From NCBI GenBank assembly GCA_958445065.1, contig CAUCQW010000026.1, positions 1-30,085 on the forward strand: a stretch of 30,085 nt of DNA. The letters run 5' to 3'. A program made the translations under genes and the position numbers. Positions 14,533 to 22,696 of this stretch are shown one piece after another. The notes under the pieces are model-generated. The model was not told the DNA's origin. It saw only the letters and a program-made list of their open reading frames with translations, and searched no databases. Source of the DNA: an uncultured Collinsella sp. (GTDB lineage: Bacteria; Actinomycetota; Coriobacteriia; Coriobacteriales; Coriobacteriaceae). The first letter of the stretch is position 1. The number at the start of each line of letters is the position of its first letter.

Positions 14533-15246
14533 CTAACCGCCCAAGTAAGCTTTGCGGACGTTGTCGTCGTGCAGCAGCTCTTGACCAGTGCCGGTCATGG
14601 TGATCTTGCCGGTCTCGAGCACGTAACCGCGTGTGGCGATGGAAAGCGCCATCTGCGCGTTTTGCTCGACCAGAAGCACCGTGGTACCGGCCTTGTGCAA
14701 GTCCTCGACAATCTGGAAGATCTGTTCGATCAGAATCGGTGCCAGACCCATGGAAGGCTCGTCGAGCATGAGCAGTTTGGGGTTACTCATAAGGGCGCGC
14801 CCCATAACGAGCATCTGCTGCTCGCCGCCTGAAAGGGTGCCGGCGACCTGGCGACGACGTTCCTTCAGGCGCGGGAACTGCTCGTAGACGCGCTCCAGGC
14901 CCGGAGCCACCGTGGACTTGGGCTGCGTATAGGCACCCATCTCCAGGTTCTCCTCGACCGTCATCTGCAAAAAGGCGCGACGACCCTCGGGAACCTGAGC
15001 CAGGCCCTTACCAACCAGCTTATCAGCGGGCGTATGAGTAATGTCCTCGCCCATAAACTTGATGGAACCGGTCTTGGAACGCAGCAGGCCCGAGACGGTC
15101 TTGAGCGTTGTGGACTTGCCGGCACCGTTGGCACCAATCAAGGCCACGATCTCGCCCTCGTTAACGTTAAAGGAGATGTCCTTAATGGCGTGGATGGCGC
15201 CGTACCAGACGTTGATGTTGTAGACGGAAAGCATCAGCTCTGCCAT
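14533..15246 (-). CDS. livF: Branched-chain amino-acid ABC transporter ATPase LivF
   Basis: This 237-residue cytosolic ATPase energises the LivHM permease. Walker A GANGAGKST, the Q-loop region, the signature LSGGEQQMLVMGRAL, Walker B LLMLDEPSMGLAP and the switch VLLVEQN are in order. Features typical of LivF are YGAIHAIKDISFNV at the start and ENLEMGAY. The ATG follows directly on the livG TAA with no gap, and GGGGGAG lies in the end of livG, so translation is coupled. It is the last gene of the operon and is followed by the terminator at 14419-14460. Confidence 0.96.
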   Translation of the reverse strand: MAELMLSVYNINVWYGAIHAIKDISFNVNEGEIVALIGANGAGKSTTLKTVSGLLRSKTGSIKFMGEDITHTPADKLVGKGLAQVPEGRRAFLQMTVEENLEMGAYTQPKSTVAPGLERVYEQFPRLKERRRQVAGTLSGGEQQMLVMGRALMSNPKLLMLDEPSMGLAPILIEQIFQIVEDLHKAGTTVLLVEQNAQMALSIATRGYVLETGKITMTGTGQELLHDDNVRKAYLGG

Positions 15247-16107
15247 TTAGTTCTCCCCCTTATCCTGCTTGCCCAGATATGCCTCAATAACAGCGTCGTT
15301 GTTCTGGATTTCCTCTGCCGTGCCCTTGGCGATGACCTTACCAAAGTTGAGCACGCAGATGCCCTCGCAGATGTTCATAACGAGCGACATATCATGCTCG
15401 ATAAGCATGATGGCAATGCCGAAGGTGTCGCGAATCTTAACGATGTTCTCCATGAGTTCCGCGGTCTCGGACGGATTCATGCCGGCGGCAGGCTCGTCGA
15501 GCAGCAGCAGCTTGGGGTTGGTGGCAAGCGCGCGGACGATCTCCAGACGACGCTGAGCGCCGTAAGGCAGCGATCCGGCCTGTTCATTTGCCAGGTGCTC
15601 CATGTCAAAAATGGACAGCAGCTCCATGGCACGCTCGTGGGCGGCCTTCTCGTGCTTCCAATACGTCGGCAGGCGCAGCACGCCCTCAAAGCCGGAGTAG
15701 CGCTCCTGGTTGTGCAGGCCGACCTTAACGTTGTCCTCCACCGTCATGGTGTTGAACAGGCGAATGTTCTGGAAGGTACGGGCGATGCCCATACGGTTGA
15801 CCTGATAGACCGACTTGCCAGAGGTGTCCTCGCCGTCGAGCAGGATGGTGCCGTGCGTGGGCTGATACACCTTGGTGAGCAGGTTGAAGACCGTGGTCTT
15901 ACCGGCACCGTTGGGGCCGATGAGACCGGCGATCTCGGTCTTGCCGATAGTCAGGCTAAAGTCGTCGACTGCCTTAAGGCCACCGAACTCAATGCCCAGG
16001 TGGATGCACTCGAGTGCCGGGCGCTCGCCCAGGTCGCGGTCGGGAACGATGGCGCCAGAAGGATACGGGACCATCTTGCCCTTGTTGAACTCAAACTTAC
16101 TGGGCAT
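15247..16107 (-). CDS. livG: Branched-chain amino-acid ABC transporter ATPase LivG
   Basis: This 286-residue ATPase partners LivF. Walker A is GPNGAGKTT, the signature is LPYGAQRRLEIVRAL (the degenerate form normal for LivG), Walker B is LLLLDEPAAGMNP and the switch is IMLIEHDMSLVMNICEGI. The long Q-loop insertion region (VYQPTHGTILLDG onward, then TYWKHEKAAHERAMELL) is typical of LivG. Start choice: AGGAGGT ends about 9 nt before the ATG at 16107; the frame extends upstream to 16134 without support. It overlaps the end of livM by 11 bp, indicating coupling. Confidence 0.96.
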   Translation of the reverse strand: MPSKFEFNKGKMVPYPSGAIVPDRDLGERPALECIHLGIEFGGLKAVDDFSLTIGKTEIAGLIGPNGAGKTTVFNLLTKVYQPTHGTILLDGEDTSGKSVYQVNRMGIARTFQNIRLFNTMTVEDNVKVGLHNQERYSGFEGVLRLPTYWKHEKAAHERAMELLSIFDMEHLANEQAGSLPYGAQRRLEIVRALATNPKLLLLDEPAAGMNPSETAELMENIVKIRDTFGIAIMLIEHDMSLVMNICEGICVLNFGKVIAKGTAEEIQNNDAVIEAYLGKQDKGEN

Positions 16108-17176
16108 CGGCTGCCACCTCCTTCTTGGAAGCAAAGCGGTCCTTGACGCGACCGAAGAACGCCTTGAGCTGCGGGTTGTTGGTAAAGATCATGACCAGGA
16201 TCAGCACGATGGCGTAGATGAGCATGCGGTAGTCCGAGAACTGACGGAGCAGCTCGGGGAGCACCGTGAGCAACGCCGCCGCGATGACGGAGCCGCGCAT
16301 ATTGCCCAGACCGCCCAGGACCACGAACACCAGGATGAGGATGGACGTGTTGAAGTCGAACTTGGTGGCGGAGAGCTGCGAGAAGTTACCGCCGAAGAGA
16401 GCTCCGGCAGCACCGGCGAGGGCAGCGGAAACCACGAAGGCAATCATGCGGTACTCGGTGACGGAGATGCCTACGGACTCGGCTGCAATCTTGTTATCGC
16501 GCACGGCCATAATGGCACGGCCGGTACGGCTGCGAACCAGGTTGAGCACGATCACGAGTGCGACCATGACCAGGATGGCACCGGCGAGGAAGGTCGAATA
16601 GGTCGACACGCCCGATGCGCCCTGCGCGCCCTTGATGATGGCGGTGCCGTCCTCGAGCAGATGCAGGTCGTCGATCGTAGAGTTGCCCGTGATGTTAAAG
16701 ATCACGTGCAGGCCGCGGGAGTCGACGCCCACAATAAGGCAGGTGACGATCTCTTTGATGATCTCGCCAAAAGCCAGGGTCACGATGGCCAGATAGTCGC
16801 CGCTCAGGCGCAGGACCGGGATACCGATCAAGAAGCCCAGGATGGCGGCAGCGATGGCGCCGACCACGATGCTGATGATAAGGCGCACAGGATCGGAGGG
16901 AACGGCGCTCTCGAGGGCGACCGCGGTGACGATGCCCGTGTAGGCACCGACACTCATAAAGCCCGCATGACCCAGCGACAGGTCGCCCGCGATGCCGACG
17001 ACGAGGTTGAGGGAAATGGCCATGACGATATAGGCCGTGATGGGAACCAGCTGACCGGCGATCATGCGCGGAATCATGTGGTTCGACTGCATAAAGAACA
17101 CGATGGCGAAGGCCACGATGCACATGGCGTACGTAACAAAGTCGTGACGCGTCTGCTTGTCTTTAAGAAACTTCAT
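16097..17176 (-). CDS. livM: Branched-chain amino-acid ABC permease LivM
   Basis: This integral membrane subunit of about 359 residues has roughly ten hydrophobic segments. The family block ISLNLVVGIAGDLSLGHAGFMSVGAY is present near residue 60, and RAIMAVRDNKIAAESVGI, the cytosolic loop that contacts the ATPases, lies in the middle. Later segments include LFGGNFSQLSATKFDFNTSILILVFVVLGG, which is characteristic of LivM. The C-terminal tail is charged. The start could be GTG at 17185, immediately after the livH stop, or ATG at 17176 with AGGTGA just upstream; I favour the ATG. It forms the translocation pore with LivH. Confidence 0.95.
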   Translation of the reverse strand: MKFLKDKQTRHDFVTYAMCIVAFAIVFFMQSNHMIPRMIAGQLVPITAYIVMAISLNLVVGIAGDLSLGHAGFMSVGAYTGIVTAVALESAVPSDPVRLIISIVVGAIAAAILGFLIGIPVLRLSGDYLAIVTLAFGEIIKEIVTCLIVGVDSRGLHVIFNITGNSTIDDLHLLEDGTAIIKGAQGASGVSTYSTFLAGAILVMVALVIVLNLVRSRTGRAIMAVRDNKIAAESVGISVTEYRMIAFVVSAALAGAAGALFGGNFSQLSATKFDFNTSILILVFVVLGGLGNMRGSVIAAALLTVLPELLRQFSDYRMLIYAIVLILVMIFTNNPQLKAFFGRVKDRFASKKEVAADAQ

Positions 17177-17185
17177 AACGCTCAC

Positions 17186-18067
17186 CTACACCTTCTCGGG
17201 GACGTACTTGCCCAAGAGGCCGGCAGGCTTGACGAGCAGGACGATGATCAGAACACCAAAGACGATGGAGTTGGCAAGGCTCGTGGAAATGTAAGCCTGT
17301 GCCATCGCCTCGATGATGCCGATGAGAATGCCACCGACAAAGGCGCCGGGGATGGAGCCGATGCCACCGAAGACGGCGGCGTCGAAGGCTTTGATGCCAG
17401 GCATGGCACCCGTCGTGGGCTGCAGCACCGGCGAGTAGGAGCACAGGAGCACACCGGCGATGGCGGCAAGGGCAGAGCCGATGGCGAACGTCATCGAGAT
17501 GGTACGGTTGACGTTGATGCCCATGAGCTGAGCGGCGGCCTTGTCCTCGGACACGGCGCGCATGGCTTTGCCCATCTTGGTCTTACCTGTAAAGAACATC
17601 AGGCCGGCCATGATAACCAGGCAGGCGACGATGGTGACGAGCGAGACGGCGCTTACGTTGAACTTGGCCAAGAACTCCGGCACCTGGAAGGTGACGAGCG
17701 AAGTAAAGTTCTTGGGCGTGGCGCCCCACAGAAGCTGCGCGGCGTTCTGCAGGAAGTAGGACACGCCGATAGCCGTGATCAGAACGGCCAGCGGGCCTGC
17801 TTGGCGCAGCGGCTTATAGGCCAGACCCTCAATGAGAACACCGAGAACCGTGCAGACCACACAAGAGAGAACTACAGATGCCCAGCCCGGGAGGCCGAGA
17901 TACGACGTGGCACAGAACGAGACATAGGCACCGACCATGATGACGTCGCCGTGAGCGAAGTTGAGCATCTTGGCGATACCGTAGACCATGGTGTAGCCCA
18001 ACGCGATGATGGCGTAGACGCTGCCCATGGACAGGCCGTTGACCAGGTATTGGATAAAGACCGTCAT
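17186..18067 (-). CDS. livH: Branched-chain amino-acid ABC permease LivH
   Basis: This 293-residue permease starts MTVFIQYLVNGLSMGSVYAI, the standard LivH N-terminus, and has about eight membrane segments. MVYGIAKMLNFAHGDVIMVGAY is the family signature, and GKAMRAVSEDKAAAQLMGI is the cytosolic coupling loop. The block IKAFDAAVFGGIGSIPGAFVGGILIG matches LivH. Start choice: the GGGGG run is 9 nt before the ATG at 18067, while the ATG at 18076 is too close and longer versions lack support. Two hairpins separate it from the upstream binding-protein gene, which may lower its expression relative to that gene. Confidence 0.95.
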   Translation of the reverse strand: MTVFIQYLVNGLSMGSVYAIIALGYTMVYGIAKMLNFAHGDVIMVGAYVSFCATSYLGLPGWASVVLSCVVCTVLGVLIEGLAYKPLRQAGPLAVLITAIGVSYFLQNAAQLLWGATPKNFTSLVTFQVPEFLAKFNVSAVSLVTIVACLVIMAGLMFFTGKTKMGKAMRAVSEDKAAAQLMGINVNRTISMTFAIGSALAAIAGVLLCSYSPVLQPTTGAMPGIKAFDAAVFGGIGSIPGAFVGGILIGIIEAMAQAYISTSLANSIVFGVLIIVLLVKPAGLLGKYVPEKV

Positions 18068-18113
18068 GTTCCACATCCCCCTTTCGAATAGGTTTCCAGT
18101 TGATGTATGAAAC

Positions 18114-18175
18114 AGGGACGTTACATCGTCCCTAGATACCAAGCAAGCAGGGAAGGCCAAAACCTCCCCTGCTTG
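18114..18175 (-). promoter_or_regulatory. Two hairpins between binding-protein gene and livH
   Basis: A 13-bp stem with one mismatch (18144-18156 with 18163-18175) is followed on the minus strand by a perfect 7-bp stem (18114-18120 with 18127-18133). Neither has a proper U-tract. The likely role is mRNA processing or partial termination, so that more binding protein than permease is made; this pattern is known for other ABC operons. Inference only. Confidence 0.5.
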
Positions 18176-18206
18176 GGATCAAAACCGCTCTATGTAAGGC
18201 GGCCAA

Positions 18207-19394
18207 TTAGGCCTGTACGTACTTGCCGTCGGTGATGACGTAAGCCGTGGGCTCCTTCTGGACCTGGCCCTTATCGTTCCAGGTGAGCTTGCCGGTCAGA
18301 CCGTCAACGGTAATCTTGAGCATAGCCTTGGACAGCTTCTCGGCGGCCTCGGTCGGATCGGCGTCGACGCCAAGACCGGCCTCCTTGAGGGCCTCGGCCA
18401 CCGCGTGCACGCCATCGTAGGCATCGGCGGCAAACTGGTCGGGGGTATCGCCGTACTTATCCTTGTAAGCGTTGACGAAGTCGGCGTTCTTCTCGTCGTC
18501 GGCGGAGAACGGGGTCATGAGCAGCAGACCCTCGGCAAGAGAGGTATCGAAGCCCTCAACGCCCAGGATGCCGTCCATGCCGTCGCAGCCCATCATCTTG
18601 ACGTCGTAGCCCATGTCCTTGGCGTTCTTGAGCAGGACGGACGCCGGCGTGTAGTAGATCGGCGCAAAGATCATGGTGGCGCCGGCCTGCTTGGCCTTGG
18701 TCAGCTGGTTCGTAAAGCTCGTGGCGGAGTCGTCCTTAAAGGTCTCCTCGTCAACAATCTCGAGCTTGGACTCAGCGGCCTGGGCCTTAAAGGAATCTGC
18801 GATGCCCGAAGAATATGCGTCGCCGGAGTTATAGAACAGCACGAACTTCTCGTCCGCATACTTCTGCGCCAGGAACTTGGCAGCGTTGACACCCTGGTTG
18901 GGGTCGGTGAAGCAAACCTGGAAGACACAATCCTTGCCGTCGGTGACGTCCTCGGAGGACGCGGACGGGGTGATCATGAACGTCTTGGGGTCGTTACCAC
19001 ACTCGGCGGCAACGGCAACCGACGCACCCGTGGTGGTCGGGCCGACGAGGGCCTGCATGCCCCAGTCGAGCAGGGTGTTAAAGGCGTTGACGGCCTTCTC
19101 GCCATCGGCCTGGTCATCCTCGGCCTTGCTAGCAAGCGGCAGCTCCTTGGTCGAGAAATCCTTGCAGCCAAGCTCGACACCCTGGGTAACGGACTTGCCG
19201 TAGGACGCGTTGGCGCCGGTCAGCGGGCCGATGGTGCCGATCTTAAACGAAGCGTCGCCCGACGCGGAACCGCTGTCGCCGCCGTTGGAGGAGCAGCCAG
19301 CTAGAATGGACATCGCCCCCAGACCTGCTGCGCTCGCGATAACGCTCCTGCGATTCATAACAGGGTTCAATGACTTACCGGTGAGGCTCGACAT
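18207..19394 (-). CDS. Branched-chain amino-acid-binding lipoprotein (paralogue 1)
   Basis: This 395-residue periplasmic-binding-fold protein of the LivJ/LivK family captures amino acids outside the membrane and delivers them to LivHM. The N-terminus has a basic NRR, a hydrophobic stretch and the lipobox LAGC, then a Gly/Ser-rich linker, so it is a lipid-anchored surface protein. The NRRS motif is slightly reminiscent of Tat signals. Family landmarks are FKIGTIGPLTGANASYG, DDQADGEKAVNAFN, VGPTTTG, FYNSGDAYSSG and FAADAYDGVHA. The start at 19394 follows AGGAG by about 7 nt. It is roughly two thirds identical to the adjacent paralogue. The ligand could also be another amino acid. Confidence 0.95.
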   Translation of the reverse strand: MSSLTGKSLNPVMNRRSVIASAAGLGAMSILAGCSSNGGDSGSASGDASFKIGTIGPLTGANASYGKSVTQGVELGCKDFSTKELPLASKAEDDQADGEKAVNAFNTLLDWGMQALVGPTTTGASVAVAAECGNDPKTFMITPSASSEDVTDGKDCVFQVCFTDPNQGVNAAKFLAQKYADEKFVLFYNSGDAYSSGIADSFKAQAAESKLEIVDEETFKDDSATSFTNQLTKAKQAGATMIFAPIYYTPASVLLKNAKDMGYDVKMMGCDGMDGILGVEGFDTSLAEGLLLMTPFSADDEKNADFVNAYKDKYGDTPDQFAADAYDGVHAVAEALKEAGLGVDADPTEAAEKLSKAMLKITVDGLTGKLTWNDKGQVQKEPTAYVITDGKYVQA

Positions 19395-19415
19395 GCGGCT
19401 CTCCTCTCAAATCTC

Positions 19416-19461
19416 GTCGGGTTTCGGTTACCCGACAGGCCATCCTTCGCCGTGTTCGGCG
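19416..19461 (-). promoter_or_regulatory. Leader hairpins upstream of binding-protein gene 1
   Basis: GTCGGGT/ACCCGAC (19416-19422 with 19430-19436) and CGCCG/CGGCG (19448-19452 with 19457-19461) lie just before the ribosome binding site. They may affect translation or mRNA half-life of the binding protein. Confidence 0.4.
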
Positions 19462-19484
19462 TTCGCAAAATAGTAGACGCTTTA

Positions 19485-19513
19485 GTTGAGAAAAGTGACG
19501 ATTATTTCAACTT
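19485..19513. promoter_or_regulatory. Imperfect dyad in the AT-rich control region of gene 1
   Basis: AGTTGA and TCAACT bound a 29-bp imperfect inverted repeat, at the edge of a strikingly AT-rich stretch (about 19490-19615) within this GC-rich window. It is a plausible operator or promoter zone for the binding-protein/liv genes. No regulator is identified and no clear -35/-10 pair was found. Confidence 0.35.
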
Positions 19514-19665
19514 TTCTTTTGTTTTGTCCATTTATCCATAATTATGCGTATTTCTATCGATTTATGCAGTTTAGCCACTTTATTGTGTGAAAGTAATATT
19601 TCCATTCTGTTACAAGCGCCCCTGCCCTGATTAAAACACCCTCACCGGTCGCGTTTTGTACGCAC

Positions 19666-20832
19666 CTAGGCGGCGATGTACTTGCCGTCCTGAATCACAT
19701 AGGCCGTAGCGGGCTTTTCAACCTGGCCCTTGTCGTTCCACGTCAACTCGCCCGTCAGGCCCTCGATCTTGATCTTGCGCATGGCCTTGGCAAGGTCGCC
19801 GGCAATGTCGGCGCCGTCGGCCGTAATGTCAATGTCTGCCTTATCGATGGCCTCGACAATCGCGTGGACGCAGTCATAGGCATCGGCGGCAAACTGGTTG
19901 GGCGTCTCGTCGTAGGCATCCTTATAGGCCTTGACGAAGTCGGCATTCTTCTCATCGTCAGCCGAAAACGGGGTCATGAGCAGTACGCCCTCGGCAAGAG
20001 AGGTATCGAAGCCTTCCACAGAGAGCAGGCCGTCCATGCCGTCGGTACCCATGAGGGTCATGTCGTAGCCCATGTCCTTGGCGTTCTTGAGCAAAACGGA
20101 CGCCGGCGTGTAGTAGATCGGCGCAAAGATGAGCGTGGCGCCGGACTCCTTGGCCTTGGTGAGCTGGTTGGTAAAGCTCGTGGAAGAGTCGTCCTTAAAG
20201 GTCTCGGTATCGACGATGTCGAGCTTGGACGCCTTGGCCTGCTCGGCAAAAGCGTCGGCAACGCCCGAGCTATACGTATCGCCGGAGTTGTAGAACAGGG
20301 CGATCTTGGCATCCGCGTACTTCTCGGCCAAGAACTTTGCGGCGCTGGCGCCCATGGTGGGATCGGTGAAGCAAACCTGGAAAACCGTGGTCTTGTCCTT
20401 GGTGACGTCGAGCGACGAGGCCGAGGGCGTGACCATGAGCATATCGTCGGCGATCTCGCCCGAGACGGCGACGGCAGCACCGGTCGTGACGGGGCCGACG
20501 AGCGCCTGCATGCCCCAGTCGCACAGGGTATTGAAGGCGTTGATGGCCTTCTCGCCGTCAGCGACGTCGTCCTCGGACTTAAGCGAGAGTTTGAGGTCCT
20601 TGGTCGAAAAATCCTTGGCGGCGAGCTTGGCACCCTTCTCGGCCGAAACGCCATAGGTTGCCGCGGCGCCGGTCAGAGGGCCGATGACACCAATCTTGAA
20701 GGTCTTGCCGTCATCGGCGGAGCCGCCGTCCGAGCCACCCGACGAGCAACCAGCGAGTGCCGCGGTGCTACCGAACGCCGCGGCACCAGCCAAGAAACTC
20801 CTGCGGTTAAGTACGTTATTGATGCTAAACAT
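19666..20832 (-). CDS. Branched-chain amino-acid-binding lipoprotein (paralogue 2)
   Basis: This 388-residue LivJ/LivK-type lipoprotein begins MFSINNVLNRRSFLAGAAAF and has the lipobox LAGC and a Gly/Ser/Asp linker. The mature part follows the same order of motifs as the neighbouring paralogue: FKIGVIGPLTGAAATYG, VADGEKAINAFN, VGPVTTG, FYNSGDTYSSG and FAADAYDCVHA. Differences cluster around residues that usually shape the ligand cleft, so the two may have different amino-acid preferences. Start choice: GGGGG ends 5 nt before the ATG at 20832; the longer frame to 20898 does not look like a signal peptide. It lies first in the gene row, 270 bp upstream of paralogue 1, with its own promoter region. 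Confidence 0.94.
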   Translation of the reverse strand: MFSINNVLNRRSFLAGAAAFGSTAALAGCSSGGSDGGSADDGKTFKIGVIGPLTGAAATYGVSAEKGAKLAAKDFSTKDLKLSLKSEDDVADGEKAINAFNTLCDWGMQALVGPVTTGAAVAVSGEIADDMLMVTPSASSLDVTKDKTTVFQVCFTDPTMGASAAKFLAEKYADAKIALFYNSGDTYSSGVADAFAEQAKASKLDIVDTETFKDDSSTSFTNQLTKAKESGATLIFAPIYYTPASVLLKNAKDMGYDMTLMGTDGMDGLLSVEGFDTSLAEGVLLMTPFSADDEKNADFVKAYKDAYDETPNQFAADAYDCVHAIVEAIDKADIDITADGADIAGDLAKAMRKIKIEGLTGELTWNDKGQVEKPATAYVIQDGKYIAA

Positions 20833-20895
20833 GGTATCCCCCTTTTCGCTGGCCGCGGTGCGGCCGTCTTGCGGTACAGGGCAAACCTTATGGTG

Positions 20896-20912
20896 CAAAC
20901 GTTGACAGTTTG
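20896..20912. promoter_or_regulatory. Short dyad between binding-protein gene 2 and hom
   Basis: CAAAC and GTTTG flank GTTGACA (20901-20907). It lies in the divergent region 20833-21082, so it could act on either gene; GTTGACA also resembles a plus-strand -35. The hom side has a TAGAAT hexamer about 55 bp before its ATG. Confidence 0.3.
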
Positions 20913-21082
20913 TTACGGAGTTCCGTTTGTAGCGAGCATGTTTCCAATGTTTCCGCAGCGTTTCGGGGGTGCCGTTTTGTGCGACTCCTGTTGCCTGGCG
21001 AGCACGCGCTCTCGGTTCACGCTAGAATGCACTCAACCTTTAAGCGGTTAATCCATCCATAAGATGCACCAAGGAGCTATCT

Positions 21083-22426
21083 ATGAGCGAACCCCTGCGC
21101 ACCGTGAACGTCGGTCTGATCGGTCTGGGAACCGTCGGCGGCGGCGTGGCCCGTCTGATCAAGAGCCACCACGATGAGTACCTGGCAGCCTACGGCATCG
21201 ACCTTAAGCTGACCCGCGCCTGCGCGCTTGCCTGGGAGCAGGCCGAAGCAGCCGGTATTGAGCGCGAGGCCTTTACGAGTGACTGGCATGACGTCGTCGC
21301 CGACCCCGCCGTCGACATCGTCGTCGAGCTGATCGGCGGCGAGCATCCCGCAACCGAGATCTTCACCACTGCCTTCGAGAACGGCAAGCACGTCGTCTCT
21401 GCCAACAAGGCCCTGCTGGGCCGCCATGTCGAGACGCTCGCCGAGAAGGCGCGCGCGTGCGGCGTGCAGATTAAGTGCGAGGCCAGCTGCGGCGGCGGCA
21501 TCCCCATCGTGAGCACGCTCGAGCACGACCTGGTGGGCAACAAGATCCTGACCATCGCCGGTATTCTCAACGGTACCACCAACTATATCCTGTCGCGCAT
21601 GGATGCCGAAGGCGCCGATTACGCCGATGTGCTCGCCGACGCACAGGCCAAGGGCTATGCCGAGGCCGACCCGTCCGCCGACGTCGACGGCTTCGATGCC
21701 GCCAGCAAGACGGCGATCCTCGCTTCCATCGGTTTTGGCACCCGCGTTACCACCGACGATGTGTACCAGCAGGGTATCCGCACCATCGGCGCCGAGGACA
21801 TCGCCCAGGCCCGCGAGCTCGGCTACACCATCAAGCTGCTCGGCATCGCCCGCAACACCGACGCCGGCGTCGACGTCCGCGTGCATCCCACGCTGATCCC
21901 CGCCGACCACATGCTCGCCAAGGTCAACGGTGCCATGAACGCCGTCTACGTAGTAGGCGACGCCGTGGGCGAAACCATGTTCTACGGTGCCGGCGCAGGC
22001 TCCTTCCCCACCGCGAGCGCCGTCGTGGGCGATATCCTGTCGCTCTCCGAGCAGATCAGCCGCGGCGTGGCTCCGCTGCCCGAGATTGAGCCCTATGGTC
22101 ACAACCTCGCCTTTAAGCCTATGGACGAGCTCCAGACCAAGTACTATGTGCGCCTGAAGGTCGCCGACCGCGTGGGCGCCCTGTCCGAGACGGTCGACAT
22201 CTTTGCCAAGCACAACATCTCGATCTCGCTCATCAACCAGGTCGAGGACGGCAAGCCGGGCGTCAGCGATGCCTGCTCGGTCATCTTCCTGACGCACCGC
22301 GCGCTCGAGAAGGACGTCCAGGCTGCCGCCGCCGAGCTTGCCAGCGTCGACTGCGTGGCCGAGGTCGCCAACGTCCTGCGCATCGAGGACGTTGAGGCCT
22401 GGACCGAAGGCGTCATGGCCAACTAG
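21083..22426 (+). CDS. hom: Homoserine dehydrogenase
   Basis: The enzyme reduces aspartate semialdehyde to homoserine with NAD(P)H, the branch step to threonine and methionine. This 447-residue protein has the Rossmann motif GLIGLGTVGGGV, then DIVVELIGG, VVSANKALL, EASCGGGIPIV, GILNGTTNYIL and DPSADVDGFDAASK, which holds the catalytic region. A C-terminal ACT domain (from about residue 350, YYVRLKVADRVGALSETVDIF) suggests feedback control by threonine, as in monofunctional actinobacterial and Bacillus enzymes. No aspartokinase is fused and no thrB/thrC follows. The ATG is 6 nt after AAGGAG. It is divergent from the amino-acid uptake genes and ends in a strong terminator. Confidence 0.97.
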   Translation: MSEPLRTVNVGLIGLGTVGGGVARLIKSHHDEYLAAYGIDLKLTRACALAWEQAEAAGIEREAFTSDWHDVVADPAVDIVVELIGGEHPATEIFTTAFENGKHVVSANKALLGRHVETLAEKARACGVQIKCEASCGGGIPIVSTLEHDLVGNKILTIAGILNGTTNYILSRMDAEGADYADVLADAQAKGYAEADPSADVDGFDAASKTAILASIGFGTRVTTDDVYQQGIRTIGAEDIAQARELGYTIKLLGIARNTDAGVDVRVHPTLIPADHMLAKVNGAMNAVYVVGDAVGETMFYGAGAGSFPTASAVVGDILSLSEQISRGVAPLPEIEPYGHNLAFKPMDELQTKYYVRLKVADRVGALSETVDIFAKHNISISLINQVEDGKPGVSDACSVIFLTHRALEKDVQAAAAELASVDCVAEVANVLRIEDVEAWTEGVMAN

Positions 22427-22463
22427 TCCACTACTTCGAACCTCAACGAAGCTCAACGCAAAA

Positions 22464-22510
22464 GGCGCGCTGCCTGCATCAACCACAGGCAGCGCGCCTT
22501 CTTCTGTTTG
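22464..22510 (+). terminator. Intrinsic terminator of hom
   Basis: GGCGCGCTGCCTG (22464-22476) and CAGGCAGCGCGCC (22486-22498) form a perfect 13-bp stem, followed by TTCTTCTGTTT. It begins 38 bp after the stop. Confidence 0.85.
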
Positions 22511-22512
22511 CA

Positions 22513-22685
22513 GGGGAAGCTGCGTCCCGGTATTTCAGCTCAGAACGGGGCGAAGCTTCCCTCAGGGCCTTTTTCGGAAACTATGTCCCATTCTGGGCGC
22601 GGATTCTGGGACACGCTTTCCGCAACGGGCCTCTCGCGGAAAGCACGTCCCACTCTGGACGCCAATTCCGGGATGCATTTTCCGC
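22513..22685. repeat. Three tandem 61-62 bp palindromic repeats
   Basis: Three units share a GGAA..GTCCC half and a GGG..TTCC half in the same order; GTCCC begins at 22524, 22585 and 22647. Each unit is an imperfect inverted repeat, and units are joined by GGGCCT-like spacers. The units differ at many positions, so they are not a recent copy-number expansion. No coding potential or CRISPR-like spacers were seen. The array fills the space between the hom terminator and the convergent antiporter. Confidence 0.7.
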
Positions 22686-22696
22686 GGCGGCGTTGG

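Noticed and set aside
15872..18091. 739-residue plus-strand ORF opposite the liv permease and ATPase genes
   Set aside because: It is the antisense shadow of livG, livM and livH in GC-rich DNA: composition is dominated by Asp, His, Gly and Arg, and it has no recognisable motif.
21077..22486. 469-residue minus-strand ORF opposite hom
   Set aside because: Antisense shadow of homoserine dehydrogenase with no family features.
22513..22685. CRISPR array
   Set aside because: Three diverged palindromic units without unique spacers and with no cas genes nearby.
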